Below are positions 16,365 to 24,453 of a stretch of DNA of 64,000 nucleotides, in pieces (the stretch's first letter is position 1; the number at the start of each line of letters is the position of its first letter). The translations under genes were made by a program, and so were the position numbers. The stretch is from Microbacterium terrae. Its GTDB lineage: Bacteria; Actinomycetota; Actinomycetes; Actinomycetales; Microbacteriaceae. The notes under the pieces were generated by a model. The model saw only the letters and a program-made list of their open reading frames with translations, was not told the DNA's origin and made no database searches. The stretch spans positions 1 to 64,000 of the forward strand of contig NZ_JAFDSS010000001.1 of the NCBI RefSeq assembly GCF_017831975.1, given 5' to 3'.

Positions 16365-17068
16365 GCACGCGAGCGCTCGCGGCTGTCGCCGTCGTCGTGC
16401 CGGTGCACAACGAGCGGGCGCTGCTCGCGCGATGCCTCGACTCTCTTGAGGCCGCCGTCGCGGAGAGTCCCGTGCCGTGCGTCGTGCGCATCGTGCTGGA
16501 CCGCTGCTCGGACGGGTCCGCCGAGATCGCGGCGCGGCATCCCTTTCCGGTGGTGCGGATCGAGGCGAACTCGGTCGGACTCGCGCGGCGAGCTGGTGTC
16601 GACGCCGCACTCGCAACTCTCGCGGCGTTGCCCGCGGAGCGCGTGTGGATCGCGAACACCGACGCGGACTCGGTCGTGCCTCGCGGCTGGGTGCGCGTGC
16701 ACCGCGACCTGGCGGACCGCGGGGCGGATGTCGTGTTGGGCACCGTCCGCCCGGACTTCGACGACCTCTCCGCCGCGCATCGGCGACACTGGCTCCGCAG
16801 GCACACGCGCGGCGCTCCCGAAGGCAAGACCTATGGCGCGAATCTCGGCGTCCGTGCGAGCGCCTACCGGGCTGTCGGCGGCTTCGGGGATCGGGCTCTG
16901 GGCGAGGATGTGCAACTCGTCGAGGCCTGCAGATCCCGAGGAGCTGTCGTGGTGGCGAGCGACGATGCCGAGGTGGTCACGTCGGGTCGCATCGTCGGTC
17001 GCGCCCCCGGCGGATACGCGGACTTTCTGCGAGTGACCGCCGAGAGTCTCGCCTCCGGCGCGACCTGA
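16361..17068 (+). CDS. Family 2 glycosyltransferase
   Basis: 235 residues, GT-A fold. VVVPVHNERALLARCLDSLE (11-30) is the nucleotide-sugar start of GT2, NTDADSVVP (about 98-106) carries the DXD metal site, YGANLGVRASAYRAVGGF the acceptor loop and GEDVQLVEAC (about 181-190) the ED motif. It lacks the membrane segments of NodC-like synthases, so it is soluble or peripheral. The ATG overlaps the preceding stop (ATGA), and it ends the operon. It would add a sugar to a small acceptor, presumably the molecule handled by the fused deacetylase-methyltransferase. Donor and acceptor are unknown. Confidence 0.88.
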   Translation: MSTRALAAVAVVVPVHNERALLARCLDSLEAAVAESPVPCVVRIVLDRCSDGSAEIAARHPFPVVRIEANSVGLARRAGVDAALATLAALPAERVWIANTDADSVVPRGWVRVHRDLADRGADVVLGTVRPDFDDLSAAHRRHWLRRHTRGAPEGKTYGANLGVRASAYRAVGGFGDRALGEDVQLVEACRSRGAVVVASDDAEVVTSGRIVGRAPGGYADFLRVTAESLASGAT

Positions 17069-17149
17069 CCGCACGCGGCTTCTGTAGTCCGGGAACACGG
17101 CGGTGTCAAGGGCGGGGTGCGGCTCTCGTCTTCGCCGTAGGGTCCCGTC

Positions 17150-17701
17150 ATGGCTACGACATCGAAGACCAGAACCGCTCGCTCCGCACCCGGCGGAACC
17201 GGGGCGAAGCCCACGCGGCGCCAGAATGCGGAGAAGGGGTTCGTCGCGTCGAAGAAGCTCGACGAGAGCCTGCAGGCGGTGCTCGTCGATCTGATCGAAC
17301 TCGGCATTCAAGGCAAACAGGCTCATTGGAACGTCGTCGGACGCAACTTCCGCGACACCCATCTCCAGCTCGACGAGATCATCGATGCCTCCCGCGAGTT
17401 CAGCGACAGCGTCGCCGAGCGCATGCGGGCACTCCACGCCGTGCCCGACGGGCGTAGCGACACCGTCGCGGGCACGACGACGCTGCCGGAGTTCCCCCAG
17501 GGCGAGATCGACACCGCTGAGACGGTCGATCTGATCACCGTCCGGCTGGAGGCGACAGTCGCGACGATCCGCGATGTCCACGACGACGTCGACGAAGAGG
17601 ATCCCACGAGCGCCGACATCCTGCACGCGATCATCGAGAAGCTCGAGCAGTTCGCCTGGATGATCAGCGCCGAGAACCGGTCACCCGCGAAGCGGGGGTG
17701 A
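17150..17701 (+). CDS. dps: Dps-type ferritin-like DNA-protection protein
   Basis: 183 residues. The ferroxidase site between subunits is intact: His59 in QAHWNV, His71 in DTHLQLDEI, and an Asp/Glu pair about 15-19 residues on (FSDSVAERM). Residues 1-36 form a long Lys/Arg-rich tail, the type that lets Dps bind DNA. It should form a dodecamer that stores iron and quenches peroxide. It stands alone, 81 bases after the glycosyltransferase gene, and is followed by GH35 in the same direction with 110 bases between. Probably stress-regulated, but no clear stress promoter was recognised. Confidence 0.93.
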   Translation: MATTSKTRTARSAPGGTGAKPTRRQNAEKGFVASKKLDESLQAVLVDLIELGIQGKQAHWNVVGRNFRDTHLQLDEIIDASREFSDSVAERMRALHAVPDGRSDTVAGTTTLPEFPQGEIDTAETVDLITVRLEATVATIRDVHDDVDEEDPTSADILHAIIEKLEQFAWMISAENRSPAKRG

Positions 17702-17811
17702 CCAGCACCGCCTTCAGGATCGTCCATGTGCGCGAGGCAATCGTGCATGGGCCCGGCGCATCCGCCTGGCTAGCCTGGGTGTCGCACCGTCCGCTCCGGC
17801 ATGAAGGCACC

Positions 17812-20043
17812 ATGAAGCACACCGCACGACACCGTCCGTTCTCCGGCCCCGAGACCCCGGCAGCCCAGCCCGATCCCGCCGAGGCGGCGCGCGGGCTGTC
17901 GGTCACCGATCGGGCCTTCTACCGTGACGGGGTGGGATTCGTGCCGGTCTCGGGCGAGATCCACTACAGCCGGATCCCCCGCGCACGGTGGGCGGAGCGG
18001 CTCGGGCAGCTGCGTGCGGCGGGCATCACCCACGCCTCGACGTACGCCTTCTGGAACCACCACGTGCCCGAGCGCGGGGCGCCGTCGTTCGAGGACGGGC
18101 TCGACGTCGGGGCCTTCATCGACGAGTGCGCGGCCGCCGGCCTCGAGGTCGTCCTGCGGATCGGGCCGTGGGCGCACGGCGAAGCGCGCAACGGCGGCTT
18201 CCCCGACTGGGTGCAGGAGGCACCCGTCGGGCACCGCACCGACGACCCCGCCTACCTGGAGCTGGTCCGCGGGTGGTTCGGCCAGCTCGCCACGGCGCTC
18301 GCCGGGCGCGCGCGGCCCGGCGGCGCGATCATCGCGATCCAGCTCGAGAACGAGCTCTACGACCAGCCCGGCCACCTCGTCACCCTCAAGCGGCTCGCGC
18401 GGGAGGCGGGGATGGCCGCGCCGCTGTGGACGGCGACCGCGTGGGGGAGCGCCCAGCTGCCCGACGGCGAGGTCGTGCCCCTGTTCAGCGGCTACGCCGA
18501 CGGCTTCTGGGCCGACCCCGCCCAGGGATGGGACGCCTCGTTCCGCGCGCACTTCTTCCCGTCGCACGAGTGGGACGACCCGGGCGTCGGCGCCGACGTG
18601 CGGGCGGCGCTCGGAACCGACGCGGTGGCCGCGGGCGGGTCGCCGACCGACCTGCACGGGTTCCCCCCGGCCACCTGCGAGCTCGGCAGCGGCATGGCGA
18701 CGGCGTACCACCGTCGGCCCGTGCTGACCGCGCTCGACATCGCCGCGCTCGCGCACAACAAGATCGGCAACGGCTCGGCGTGGCAGGGCTTCTTCATGTT
18801 CGCCGGCGGGCGCAATCCGCGCCCCGGGCTCCAGGAGACCATCGCGACGGGCTATCCGAACGACATGCCCGAGCTCGGCTACGACTTCCACGCGCCGATC
18901 GGCCAGTCGGGTGACCTCACCGACACCGCCGCGGCGCTGCGTGAGCAGCACGCGTTCCTTGCCGCCTTCGGCGGGATGCTGTCGCAGATGCCGTCGACGC
19001 TGCCCGATCGCCTTCCGGCCGGCCTCGACGACACGGGCACCCTGCGCTGGGCGCTGCGCTCCGACGGCGATGCCGGATTCATCGTCATCTCGCACCACCA
19101 GCCCTACGAGCCCGTCGACGGCGTCGCCGGCGCGCAGTTCGAGATCACTCTGGACGACGGCGTAGTGACGCTGCCGTCGCAGCCGGTCGACATCCCGTCG
19201 GGCACCCTCGCGCGCTGGCCCGTCGGTCTTCGCATCGGCGACATGCGCGTGCGCTGGGCGACGGCATCCGCCCTCACCGTCCTCCCGGGGTCTCGCCCGA
19301 CGCTCGTGCTGGTGGCCACCGCGGGCGTCGGCACCGAGCTCGCCCTCGACGATCGGGAGCCGGTCACGGTCGCCCCCGGCGTCTTCGCCGCAGACGCCGC
19401 AGATGTGCTCGTCCTCGAGTCGTCGGCATCCGTCTGGGTGCAGGAGTCGGTGGCCGGGCGACGGATGCTGCGCACCGGCGGCGAGCTCGCCTTCGCCGGC
19501 ACCGGCGACGTCGTCCGGGGCGCCGCGACGGTGGAGGAGTACGACCCCGCGTCCGGAACCTGGCAGCCGGTGCAGATCGACGCGCCCGACCTGCCCGCGA
19601 CGGAGATCCTCGCACCGCACATCGTGCGGGAGGCGGAGGAGGCGCCCGCCGACTACGGGTTCGGCGGGGTGCGGCATCGCGCTCCGTCGACGGAGGCGTT
19701 CGACGCGCTCGCAGCGGTGCACCGGCTCGACCTCCCCGACTGGGCCCCCGAAGAGCACGCCGACGCCGTGCTCGAGATCGACTGGGCCGGTGACGTCGCA
19801 CAGCTGCGCGTCGACGGCGTGCCGGTCGACGACCGCTTCTGGGACGGCACGTCGTGGAGCATCTCGCTCATCGATGCCGGGGTCGCCGCCGGCAGCGTCG
19901 TCACCCTGCATGTGCTCCCGCTGTCGGCCCGGAGCACGGTATGGCTTCCGTCTGCTTCGCAGGCGCGCCGGTCGGCGACGGATGCCCTCGCCGAGGTCGG
20001 CGAGGTGAGGGTCCGCGCCCGCGGACGGTGGCGCCCGCTCTGA
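17812..20043 (+). CDS. GH35 beta-galactosidase
   Basis: 743 residues, no signal peptide. The ATG at 17812 follows GAAGG by four bases; an in-frame start at 17698 lies in the Dps stop region and is unsupported. The N-terminal TIM barrel shows GEIHYSRIPRARWAERL, YAFWNHHVPE and VLRIGPWAHGEARNGGFPDW, then AIQLENELY with acid/base Glu181 and TCELGSGMA with the probable nucleophile Glu290. Beta-sandwich domains fill the C-terminal half. GH35 enzymes release terminal beta-galactose, from pectin side chains or animal glycans. It converges on the LacI gene but lies next to its regulon, so it is probably part of the same sugar programme. Confidence 0.92.
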   Translation: MKHTARHRPFSGPETPAAQPDPAEAARGLSVTDRAFYRDGVGFVPVSGEIHYSRIPRARWAERLGQLRAAGITHASTYAFWNHHVPERGAPSFEDGLDVGAFIDECAAAGLEVVLRIGPWAHGEARNGGFPDWVQEAPVGHRTDDPAYLELVRGWFGQLATALAGRARPGGAIIAIQLENELYDQPGHLVTLKRLAREAGMAAPLWTATAWGSAQLPDGEVVPLFSGYADGFWADPAQGWDASFRAHFFPSHEWDDPGVGADVRAALGTDAVAAGGSPTDLHGFPPATCELGSGMATAYHRRPVLTALDIAALAHNKIGNGSAWQGFFMFAGGRNPRPGLQETIATGYPNDMPELGYDFHAPIGQSGDLTDTAAALREQHAFLAAFGGMLSQMPSTLPDRLPAGLDDTGTLRWALRSDGDAGFIVISHHQPYEPVDGVAGAQFEITLDDGVVTLPSQPVDIPSGTLARWPVGLRIGDMRVRWATASALTVLPGSRPTLVLVATAGVGTELALDDREPVTVAPGVFAADAADVLVLESSASVWVQESVAGRRMLRTGGELAFAGTGDVVRGAATVEEYDPASGTWQPVQIDAPDLPATEILAPHIVREAEEAPADYGFGGVRHRAPSTEAFDALAAVHRLDLPDWAPEEHADAVLEIDWAGDVAQLRVDGVPVDDRFWDGTSWSISLIDAGVAAGSVVTLHVLPLSARSTVWLPSASQARRSATDALAEVGEVRVRARGRWRPL

Positions 20044-20070
20044 GGCGGGTGTCCGGGAGCGGCCTCCGCG

Positions 20071-21063
20071 CTACGCGCGCGGAAGCGTGGATGCCCGGGG
20101 GATGAGGTGCGGCTCGAGCACGAGCGACCGCGCGATCGCCCCCGGCTCGGCGATGCGCTCGAGCAGGAGCTCTGCTGCGACGCTGCCCATCTGCTCGCCC
20201 GGCTGACTGATGGTGGTGATGGGCACCGCGCTCTCGGATGCGAAGTGGTTGTCGTCGTAGCCGGTGATGGCGATGTCGCCGGGGACCGAGAAACCGACCT
20301 GCGTCGCGAAGGCCTGCACGAGTCCGACGGCCACCAGGTCGGACGGGGCGACGATGCCGTCGTAGCGGCCGGCGCCGTCTTCGATGATGCGCAGGCCGGC
20401 CTCGCGGCCGTGCCGGATCGTGAGGCCGCGCGTCTCCATCAGGTCGATGCGCGCGTCGTCGTGGGCGGCGACCGCGCGCTGAACGCCTTCGTAGCGCTCG
20501 CGGACCGCGTTGAGGAAAAGGGGCCCGCCGACGTAGAGCAGCCGGCGTCTGCCGAGGGAGAGGAGGTGGCTCGCGGCGAGCGCACCGCCGTGGCCCTCGT
20601 CGACGGCGACGGAGGAGAACCGCGCGTCTGATCGCCAGTTCACGAACACCGTCGGCGTCGTGCGCACCGGGAGGACCTCGGTGCGTGCCAGAGCGGTGTC
20701 GAGCGGGGCGAGGATGATCCCGGCCACGCGAGCCCGCTCGAACGTCTCGAGGTTGCCGACTTCGCGCTGCGGATCGATGTCGGTGTTGGCGATGAGCAGA
20801 TTCATGCCCTGCCGGCGCAGCACCTGCTCCGCCCCGCGGGCGATGTCGACGAAGAACGAGTTGCCGAGGTCTGCCACGACGAGTCCGACGGTGGAGCTGG
20901 TGCCGGCAGCGAGCGACCGCGCCGCGTCGTTGCGGACGAAGCCCAGCTCGGCGATCGACGCGAGCACCCTGCGGCGCGTCGCATCCGACACCTTCTCCGG
21001 GCTGTTGAGCGTGTTCGAGACCGTGCCGAGTGACACCCCGGCGTGGCGTGCCACATCGGTCAT
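20071..21063 (-). CDS. LacI-family repressor of the adjacent ABC/GH78 operon
   Basis: 330 residues from ATG 21063. Helix-turn-helix DVARHAGVSLGTVSNTLNSP at about 3-22, hinge helix near 50 with AARSLAAG, then a periplasmic-binding-like sugar domain with VGLVVADLGNSFF, GIVAPSDLVAVGLVQ and ITGYDDN. Start choice is awkward: ATG 21063 has no ribosome binding site and leaves almost nothing before the HTH, while a perfect GGAGGT (21115-21110) stands four bases from an in-frame ATC at 21105. It faces the binding-protein gene at 21263 and should bind the palindromes at 21154-21165 and 21218-21233, repressing both directions until sugar arrives. Confidence 0.92.
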   Translation of the reverse strand: MTDVARHAGVSLGTVSNTLNSPEKVSDATRRRVLASIAELGFVRNDAARSLAAGTSSTVGLVVADLGNSFFVDIARGAEQVLRRQGMNLLIANTDIDPQREVGNLETFERARVAGIILAPLDTALARTEVLPVRTTPTVFVNWRSDARFSSVAVDEGHGGALAASHLLSLGRRRLLYVGGPLFLNAVRERYEGVQRAVAAHDDARIDLMETRGLTIRHGREAGLRIIEDGAGRYDGIVAPSDLVAVGLVQAFATQVGFSVPGDIAITGYDDNHFASESAVPITTISQPGEQMGSVAAELLLERIAEPGAIARSLVLEPHLIPRASTLPRA

Positions 21064-21153
21064 GCTCGGCTGTGCGCGCCCGGGGGGCTGCGTATTGAGT
21101 GTGATGGTGACCTCCAGCGCCGCTGCTGGCTCCAGATGACTTCGCCGAATCTC

Positions 21154-21165
21154 TGAAGCGATTCA
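21154..21165. promoter_or_regulatory. LacI-type half-degenerate operator near the repressor gene
   Basis: TGAAGCGATTCA matches the perfect palindrome at 21218-21233 in TGAAGCG and TTCA, with the central CG kept. Its place about 90 bases before the repressor start fits autoregulation or looping with the stronger site. Confidence 0.6.
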
Positions 21166-21183
21166 ATCGTTACCGTTCCGACA

Positions 21184-21233
21184 TTGACACAGTACTTGAG
21201 TTGGTGGGAATGTTTGTTTTGAAGCGCTTCAAA
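21184..21233 (+). promoter_or_regulatory. Promoter and perfect LacI operator for second CUT1 operon
   Basis: TTGACA at 21184-21189 is a consensus -35 box. The -10 area near 21207-21214 is poor (GAATGT/AATGTT). Immediately downstream TTTGAAGCGCTTCAAA (21218-21233) is a 16-base perfect palindrome with a central CG, the classic LacI/CcpA-type operator form. A repressor bound here would block the start point. The site lies 30 bases before the AAGGAGGA ribosome binding site of the binding-protein gene. Confidence 0.8.
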
Positions 21234-21262
21234 GTCGGAAGCGACACATTCAAGGAGGAATC

Positions 21263-22585
21263 GTGAACACAGCACCACAGGCCCGGCGTCGTGCGTGGGT
21301 CGCACTCGGTGTGATCGGCGCGGCGACCATCGCTCTCACCGCCTGCGGGCCGGCCGACAGCGGTGACGGTGGTGACAGCGCCGCGAGCGACGGCGAGTTC
21401 ACCTACCTCGGCCAGACGCAGAACACGACGATCGTCGGCACCCTCGAGGCGCTCTCGGCAGACCAGTGCGCCGATGCGAACGAGGCCGCGGCACTGTCGA
21501 CGGATGCGATCGACGGAACGACGTGGGACCAGCAGCTCCAGGTGCTCGCCGGCAACAACGCGCTGTCCGACATGAGCATGGCCGGCGGCACCCCGTCGCT
21601 CATGCAGGAGTTCATCGACGCCGATCTCGTCGTCAACCTGACCGAGGAGCTCGAGGCGCTCGGCGTCTCCGACCGCATCCTTCCGGCTGCGGAGTCGACG
21701 CTGACCGCGCTCTACGGTGATGGCGACCTCTACGCGCTGCCGACCGAGTTCAACATCGAGGGCTTCTGGTACAACACCCAGCTGCTCGACGAGGCCGGCG
21801 TCGACGTTCCCACGACCTGGGACGAGCTCGCCGACGCTGCAGCCGCACTGAAGGCGGCCGACATCCAGCCGTTCGTCGCAGCGGGCAAGGACGGCTGGCC
21901 TGTCACCCGCCTCGTGGGCGACTACATCTTCCGCTCGCTGGGCGCCGACGCGCTCCAGAAGGTCGCCGACGGCGAGGCGTCGCTCACCGACCCCGAGTAC
22001 GTCGAAGCCGCCGAGGCCGTCGCCGAGTTCGGCCGCCAGGGCTACTTCGGCGACGCGGCCGGGTCGATCGACTACAACACCGCGATGAACCAGTTCCTCA
22101 CCGGTGGCGGCGCCTTCTTCTACATGGGCAGCTGGGCACTGGCGAACTTCAACGACCCCGAGCAGAACCAGATCGGCGCCGAGAACATCGGCTTCGCTCC
22201 GTTCCCCGCCGTCGAGGGCGGTGCCGGCAGCATCGACGAGGTTCCCGCGAACGCGGGCATCCCGGTGATGTTCACCACGGGCGGCTGGGACGACGGCTCC
22301 GCCGCGTGGCTCGAGTGCGTCGCGCAGGGCTACGGCGACGTCGCGCTCAACGAGTTCGGTCAGGTCACCGGGTTCGTCGTCGACAACCCGCCGGCCGACC
22401 AGCCGGCGCTGACGACACTCGTGCAGGACACCATCGCGAACGCACCGGGCAGCGTGCTCTGGTTCGAAGCGAAGTTCTCGCCTGAGGGCACCAGTGTGAG
22501 CCAGACGAACGGCGGCGGACTCGCGACCGGAAACCTCTCGGGTCAGGAGTTCATGGAGCTCGTCCAGGCCGGCAACGAAGGCTGA
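21263..22585 (+). CDS. Lipoprotein sugar-binding protein of second CUT1 importer
   Basis: 440 residues. GTG at 21263 follows AAGGAGGA. Signal peptide with positively charged start (ARRR), hydrophobic core and lipobox LTAC; Cys28 is the lipidation site, then a Gly/Asp/Ser-rich tether. The body is a family 1 solute-binding protein: LPTEFNIEGFWYNTQLLDEAGVDVPTTW in the hinge-flanking region and a long Trp-rich C-lobe (MGSWALANF). It differs strongly from the first binding protein, so it serves another sugar; the GH78 and GH43-like enzymes downstream suggest rhamnose- or galactose-bearing oligosaccharides. Confidence 0.93.
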   Translation: MNTAPQARRRAWVALGVIGAATIALTACGPADSGDGGDSAASDGEFTYLGQTQNTTIVGTLEALSADQCADANEAAALSTDAIDGTTWDQQLQVLAGNNALSDMSMAGGTPSLMQEFIDADLVVNLTEELEALGVSDRILPAAESTLTALYGDGDLYALPTEFNIEGFWYNTQLLDEAGVDVPTTWDELADAAAALKAADIQPFVAAGKDGWPVTRLVGDYIFRSLGADALQKVADGEASLTDPEYVEAAEAVAEFGRQGYFGDAAGSIDYNTAMNQFLTGGGAFFYMGSWALANFNDPEQNQIGAENIGFAPFPAVEGGAGSIDEVPANAGIPVMFTTGGWDDGSAAWLECVAQGYGDVALNEFGQVTGFVVDNPPADQPALTTLVQDTIANAPGSVLWFEAKFSPEGTSVSQTNGGGLATGNLSGQEFMELVQAGNEG

Positions 22586-22598
22586 TCGCCTCACCTCG

Positions 22599-22634
22599 GG
22601 TCGGGTGGAGCCGGCGATCCGGCTCCACCCGACC
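22599..22634 (+). terminator. 16-bp perfect hairpin after second binding-protein gene
   Basis: Arms 22599-22614 and 22619-22634 pair perfectly over 16 bases around a 4-base loop (CGAT). No U-tract follows, and the permease gene begins 22 bases later. As at 6847-6877 it is most likely a partial terminator or 3'-stabilising structure that raises binding-protein output over permease output. Confidence 0.8.
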
Positions 22635-22656
22635 GTGAACGAAAGAGAATTCCACC

Positions 22657-23541
22657 ATGCAACGGATGCTCGGTGACTGGCGCGCCGTCGCGGTCCTCCT
22701 CGGACCGGCACTGACGGTATACAGCGTCGTGATGCTCGTGCCGATCTTCTGGTCGACCGGCTACACGATGTTCGACGGCAACGCGATCCGCGGGTTCGAG
22801 TTCGTCGGCTTCGACAACTTCATCCGCTTCTTCCAAGACCCCACGGCCTGGCAGACCGTCGGGTTCACCATCCGCTACGCCCTGGTCCTGACGATCCTCC
22901 AGGTCGCCTGCGGCTACGGCCTCGCGCTGCTGTACGTGTTCTACCTGAAGCGCGGAGGTGCGCTCATCCGCACCCTCGTGTTCTTCCCCGTGATCCTGCC
23001 CACGGTGGCGGTCGCGCTGCTGTTCAGCCGCATGTTCGAGGCCGCGCCGGCGGTCGGCCCGATCAACTCGATCATCATGTTCCTCGGCGGCGAGAACGTC
23101 GACTGGTTCGGGCAGTCGGGGTCGTCGTTCTGGGTGATCATCCTGATGGACCTGTGGCGATCGATGGGCTTCTACGCGGTGCTCCTCTACGCCGGAGTCG
23201 TCGAGATCCCCGACGAGCTGATCGAGTCCGCCCGCATCGACGGGGCCAGCGGCTGGCGCCTCATCCGGTCGATCGTCGTGCCCCTCTCGCTCCCGGTCCT
23301 CCTCTCGGCCTTGATCTTCTCGATCAACGGCACCCTGAAGGTGTTCGACACGATCGTGGCGCTCACCAACGGCGGGCCGGGCACCTCGACGACGCCATTG
23401 ACGGTGTACATGTTCCGCACGTCGTTCAGCTTCGGCGAGTACGGGTACGGGAGCACCGTCGCGTTCATGCTGACGCTGCTGTGCCTCCTGGTCACCCTGT
23501 TCATCTTCAACTCGACGCGTCGCGACCTCACGAAGGGCTGA
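22657..23541 (+). CDS. CUT1 sugar ABC permease (MalF/UgpA type), second importer
   Basis: 294 residues, ATG 22657 behind GAAAGAG. Six membrane segments; the EAA-like ATPase loop reads IESARIDGASGWRLIRSIVVPLS in the last third, and NGGPGTSTTPLTVYMF follows as in UgpA/LacF-type subunits. It lacks the long N-terminal extension of the permease at 6915. The gene is separated by three bases from the next permease, so the pair is made together. Confidence 0.93.
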   Translation: MQRMLGDWRAVAVLLGPALTVYSVVMLVPIFWSTGYTMFDGNAIRGFEFVGFDNFIRFFQDPTAWQTVGFTIRYALVLTILQVACGYGLALLYVFYLKRGGALIRTLVFFPVILPTVAVALLFSRMFEAAPAVGPINSIIMFLGGENVDWFGQSGSSFWVIILMDLWRSMGFYAVLLYAGVVEIPDELIESARIDGASGWRLIRSIVVPLSLPVLLSALIFSINGTLKVFDTIVALTNGGPGTSTTPLTVYMFRTSFSFGEYGYGSTVAFMLTLLCLLVTLFIFNSTRRDLTKG

Positions 23542-23544
23542 GCC

Positions 23545-24453
23545 ATGACTCTCGACATCGACGACGCCCGCACGGTGGCCATGCCGTCCGTGCAGCCGCC
23601 CGCCGCCGGCCGCCGCCGCGGAGCACGTCGGTTCCTCCGACGGCTCCCGGTCATGATCGGCCTCGCGATCCTGGTCATCATCGTGGCCTACCCGCTCATC
23701 TGGATGCTCCTCGGTTCCTTCAAGACGCAGAGCGAGTTCCTGAGCGAGCCGTTCTGGGCGCTGCCGCAGCAGTGGAACCTCGACAACTACATCGAGGCCT
23801 TCGTCGACGGCGGCCTCGGAACCTACATCCGCAACAGTGTGATCGCGGTGTTCCCGTCGATCATCCTCATCGTGCTGTTCGGCACCGCAGCCGGGTTCGC
23901 ACTCGAGGTGATGGTGTGGCGCGGACGCGGGGTCGTGCTCCTCATGTTCCTCGCGGGCATCATGATCCCGGTGCAGATGATCCTGCTGCCGCTGTTCACC
24001 ATCTACTTCCGGCTGCATCTCACCGGCACGCTGTGGCCGCTGATCATCACGTACGTCGCGATCGGCATGCCGCTCACGGTGTTCATGATGGCGACCTACT
24101 TCCGGTCGGTGCCGCGCGAGGTCTTCGAGGCGGCGACGATCGACGGGGCGAACATCTACCGCCTGTTCTGGAGCATCGGGATGCCGCTCGTGCGCAACGC
24201 GATCTTCACGGTCGCTCTCGTGCAGTTCTTCTTCATCTGGAACGACCTCCTGGTCGCCCTCACCTTCGTCAACACCCAGGACCTGCGCACGATCCAGGTG
24301 GGCCTGCTGAACTTCACCGGTCAGTACGGCGCGATCGACTACGGGCCGATGTTCGCGGGCATCGCCGTGAACGTCGTGGGAACGCTCATCCTCTACCTGT
24401 TCCTCAACCAGCAGGTCATGAAGGGTCTGACGGCAGGATCGGTGAAGGGCTGA
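23545..24453 (+). CDS. CUT1 sugar ABC permease (MalG/UgpE type), second importer
   Basis: 302 residues from ATG 23545. About 30 cytoplasmic residues rich in Arg lead into six membrane segments. The EAA loop is FEAATIDGANIYRLFWSIGMPLV, well conserved. FKTQSEFLSEPFWALPQQWNL gives the MalG-type external loop. Its stop shares a base with the ATG of the rhamnosidase gene (TGATG), so the enzyme is translated directly after the transporter. As in the first system no ATPase gene is present. Confidence 0.93.
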   Translation: MTLDIDDARTVAMPSVQPPAAGRRRGARRFLRRLPVMIGLAILVIIVAYPLIWMLLGSFKTQSEFLSEPFWALPQQWNLDNYIEAFVDGGLGTYIRNSVIAVFPSIILIVLFGTAAGFALEVMVWRGRGVVLLMFLAGIMIPVQMILLPLFTIYFRLHLTGTLWPLIITYVAIGMPLTVFMMATYFRSVPREVFEAATIDGANIYRLFWSIGMPLVRNAIFTVALVQFFFIWNDLLVALTFVNTQDLRTIQVGLLNFTGQYGAIDYGPMFAGIAVNVVGTLILYLFLNQQVMKGLTAGSVKG

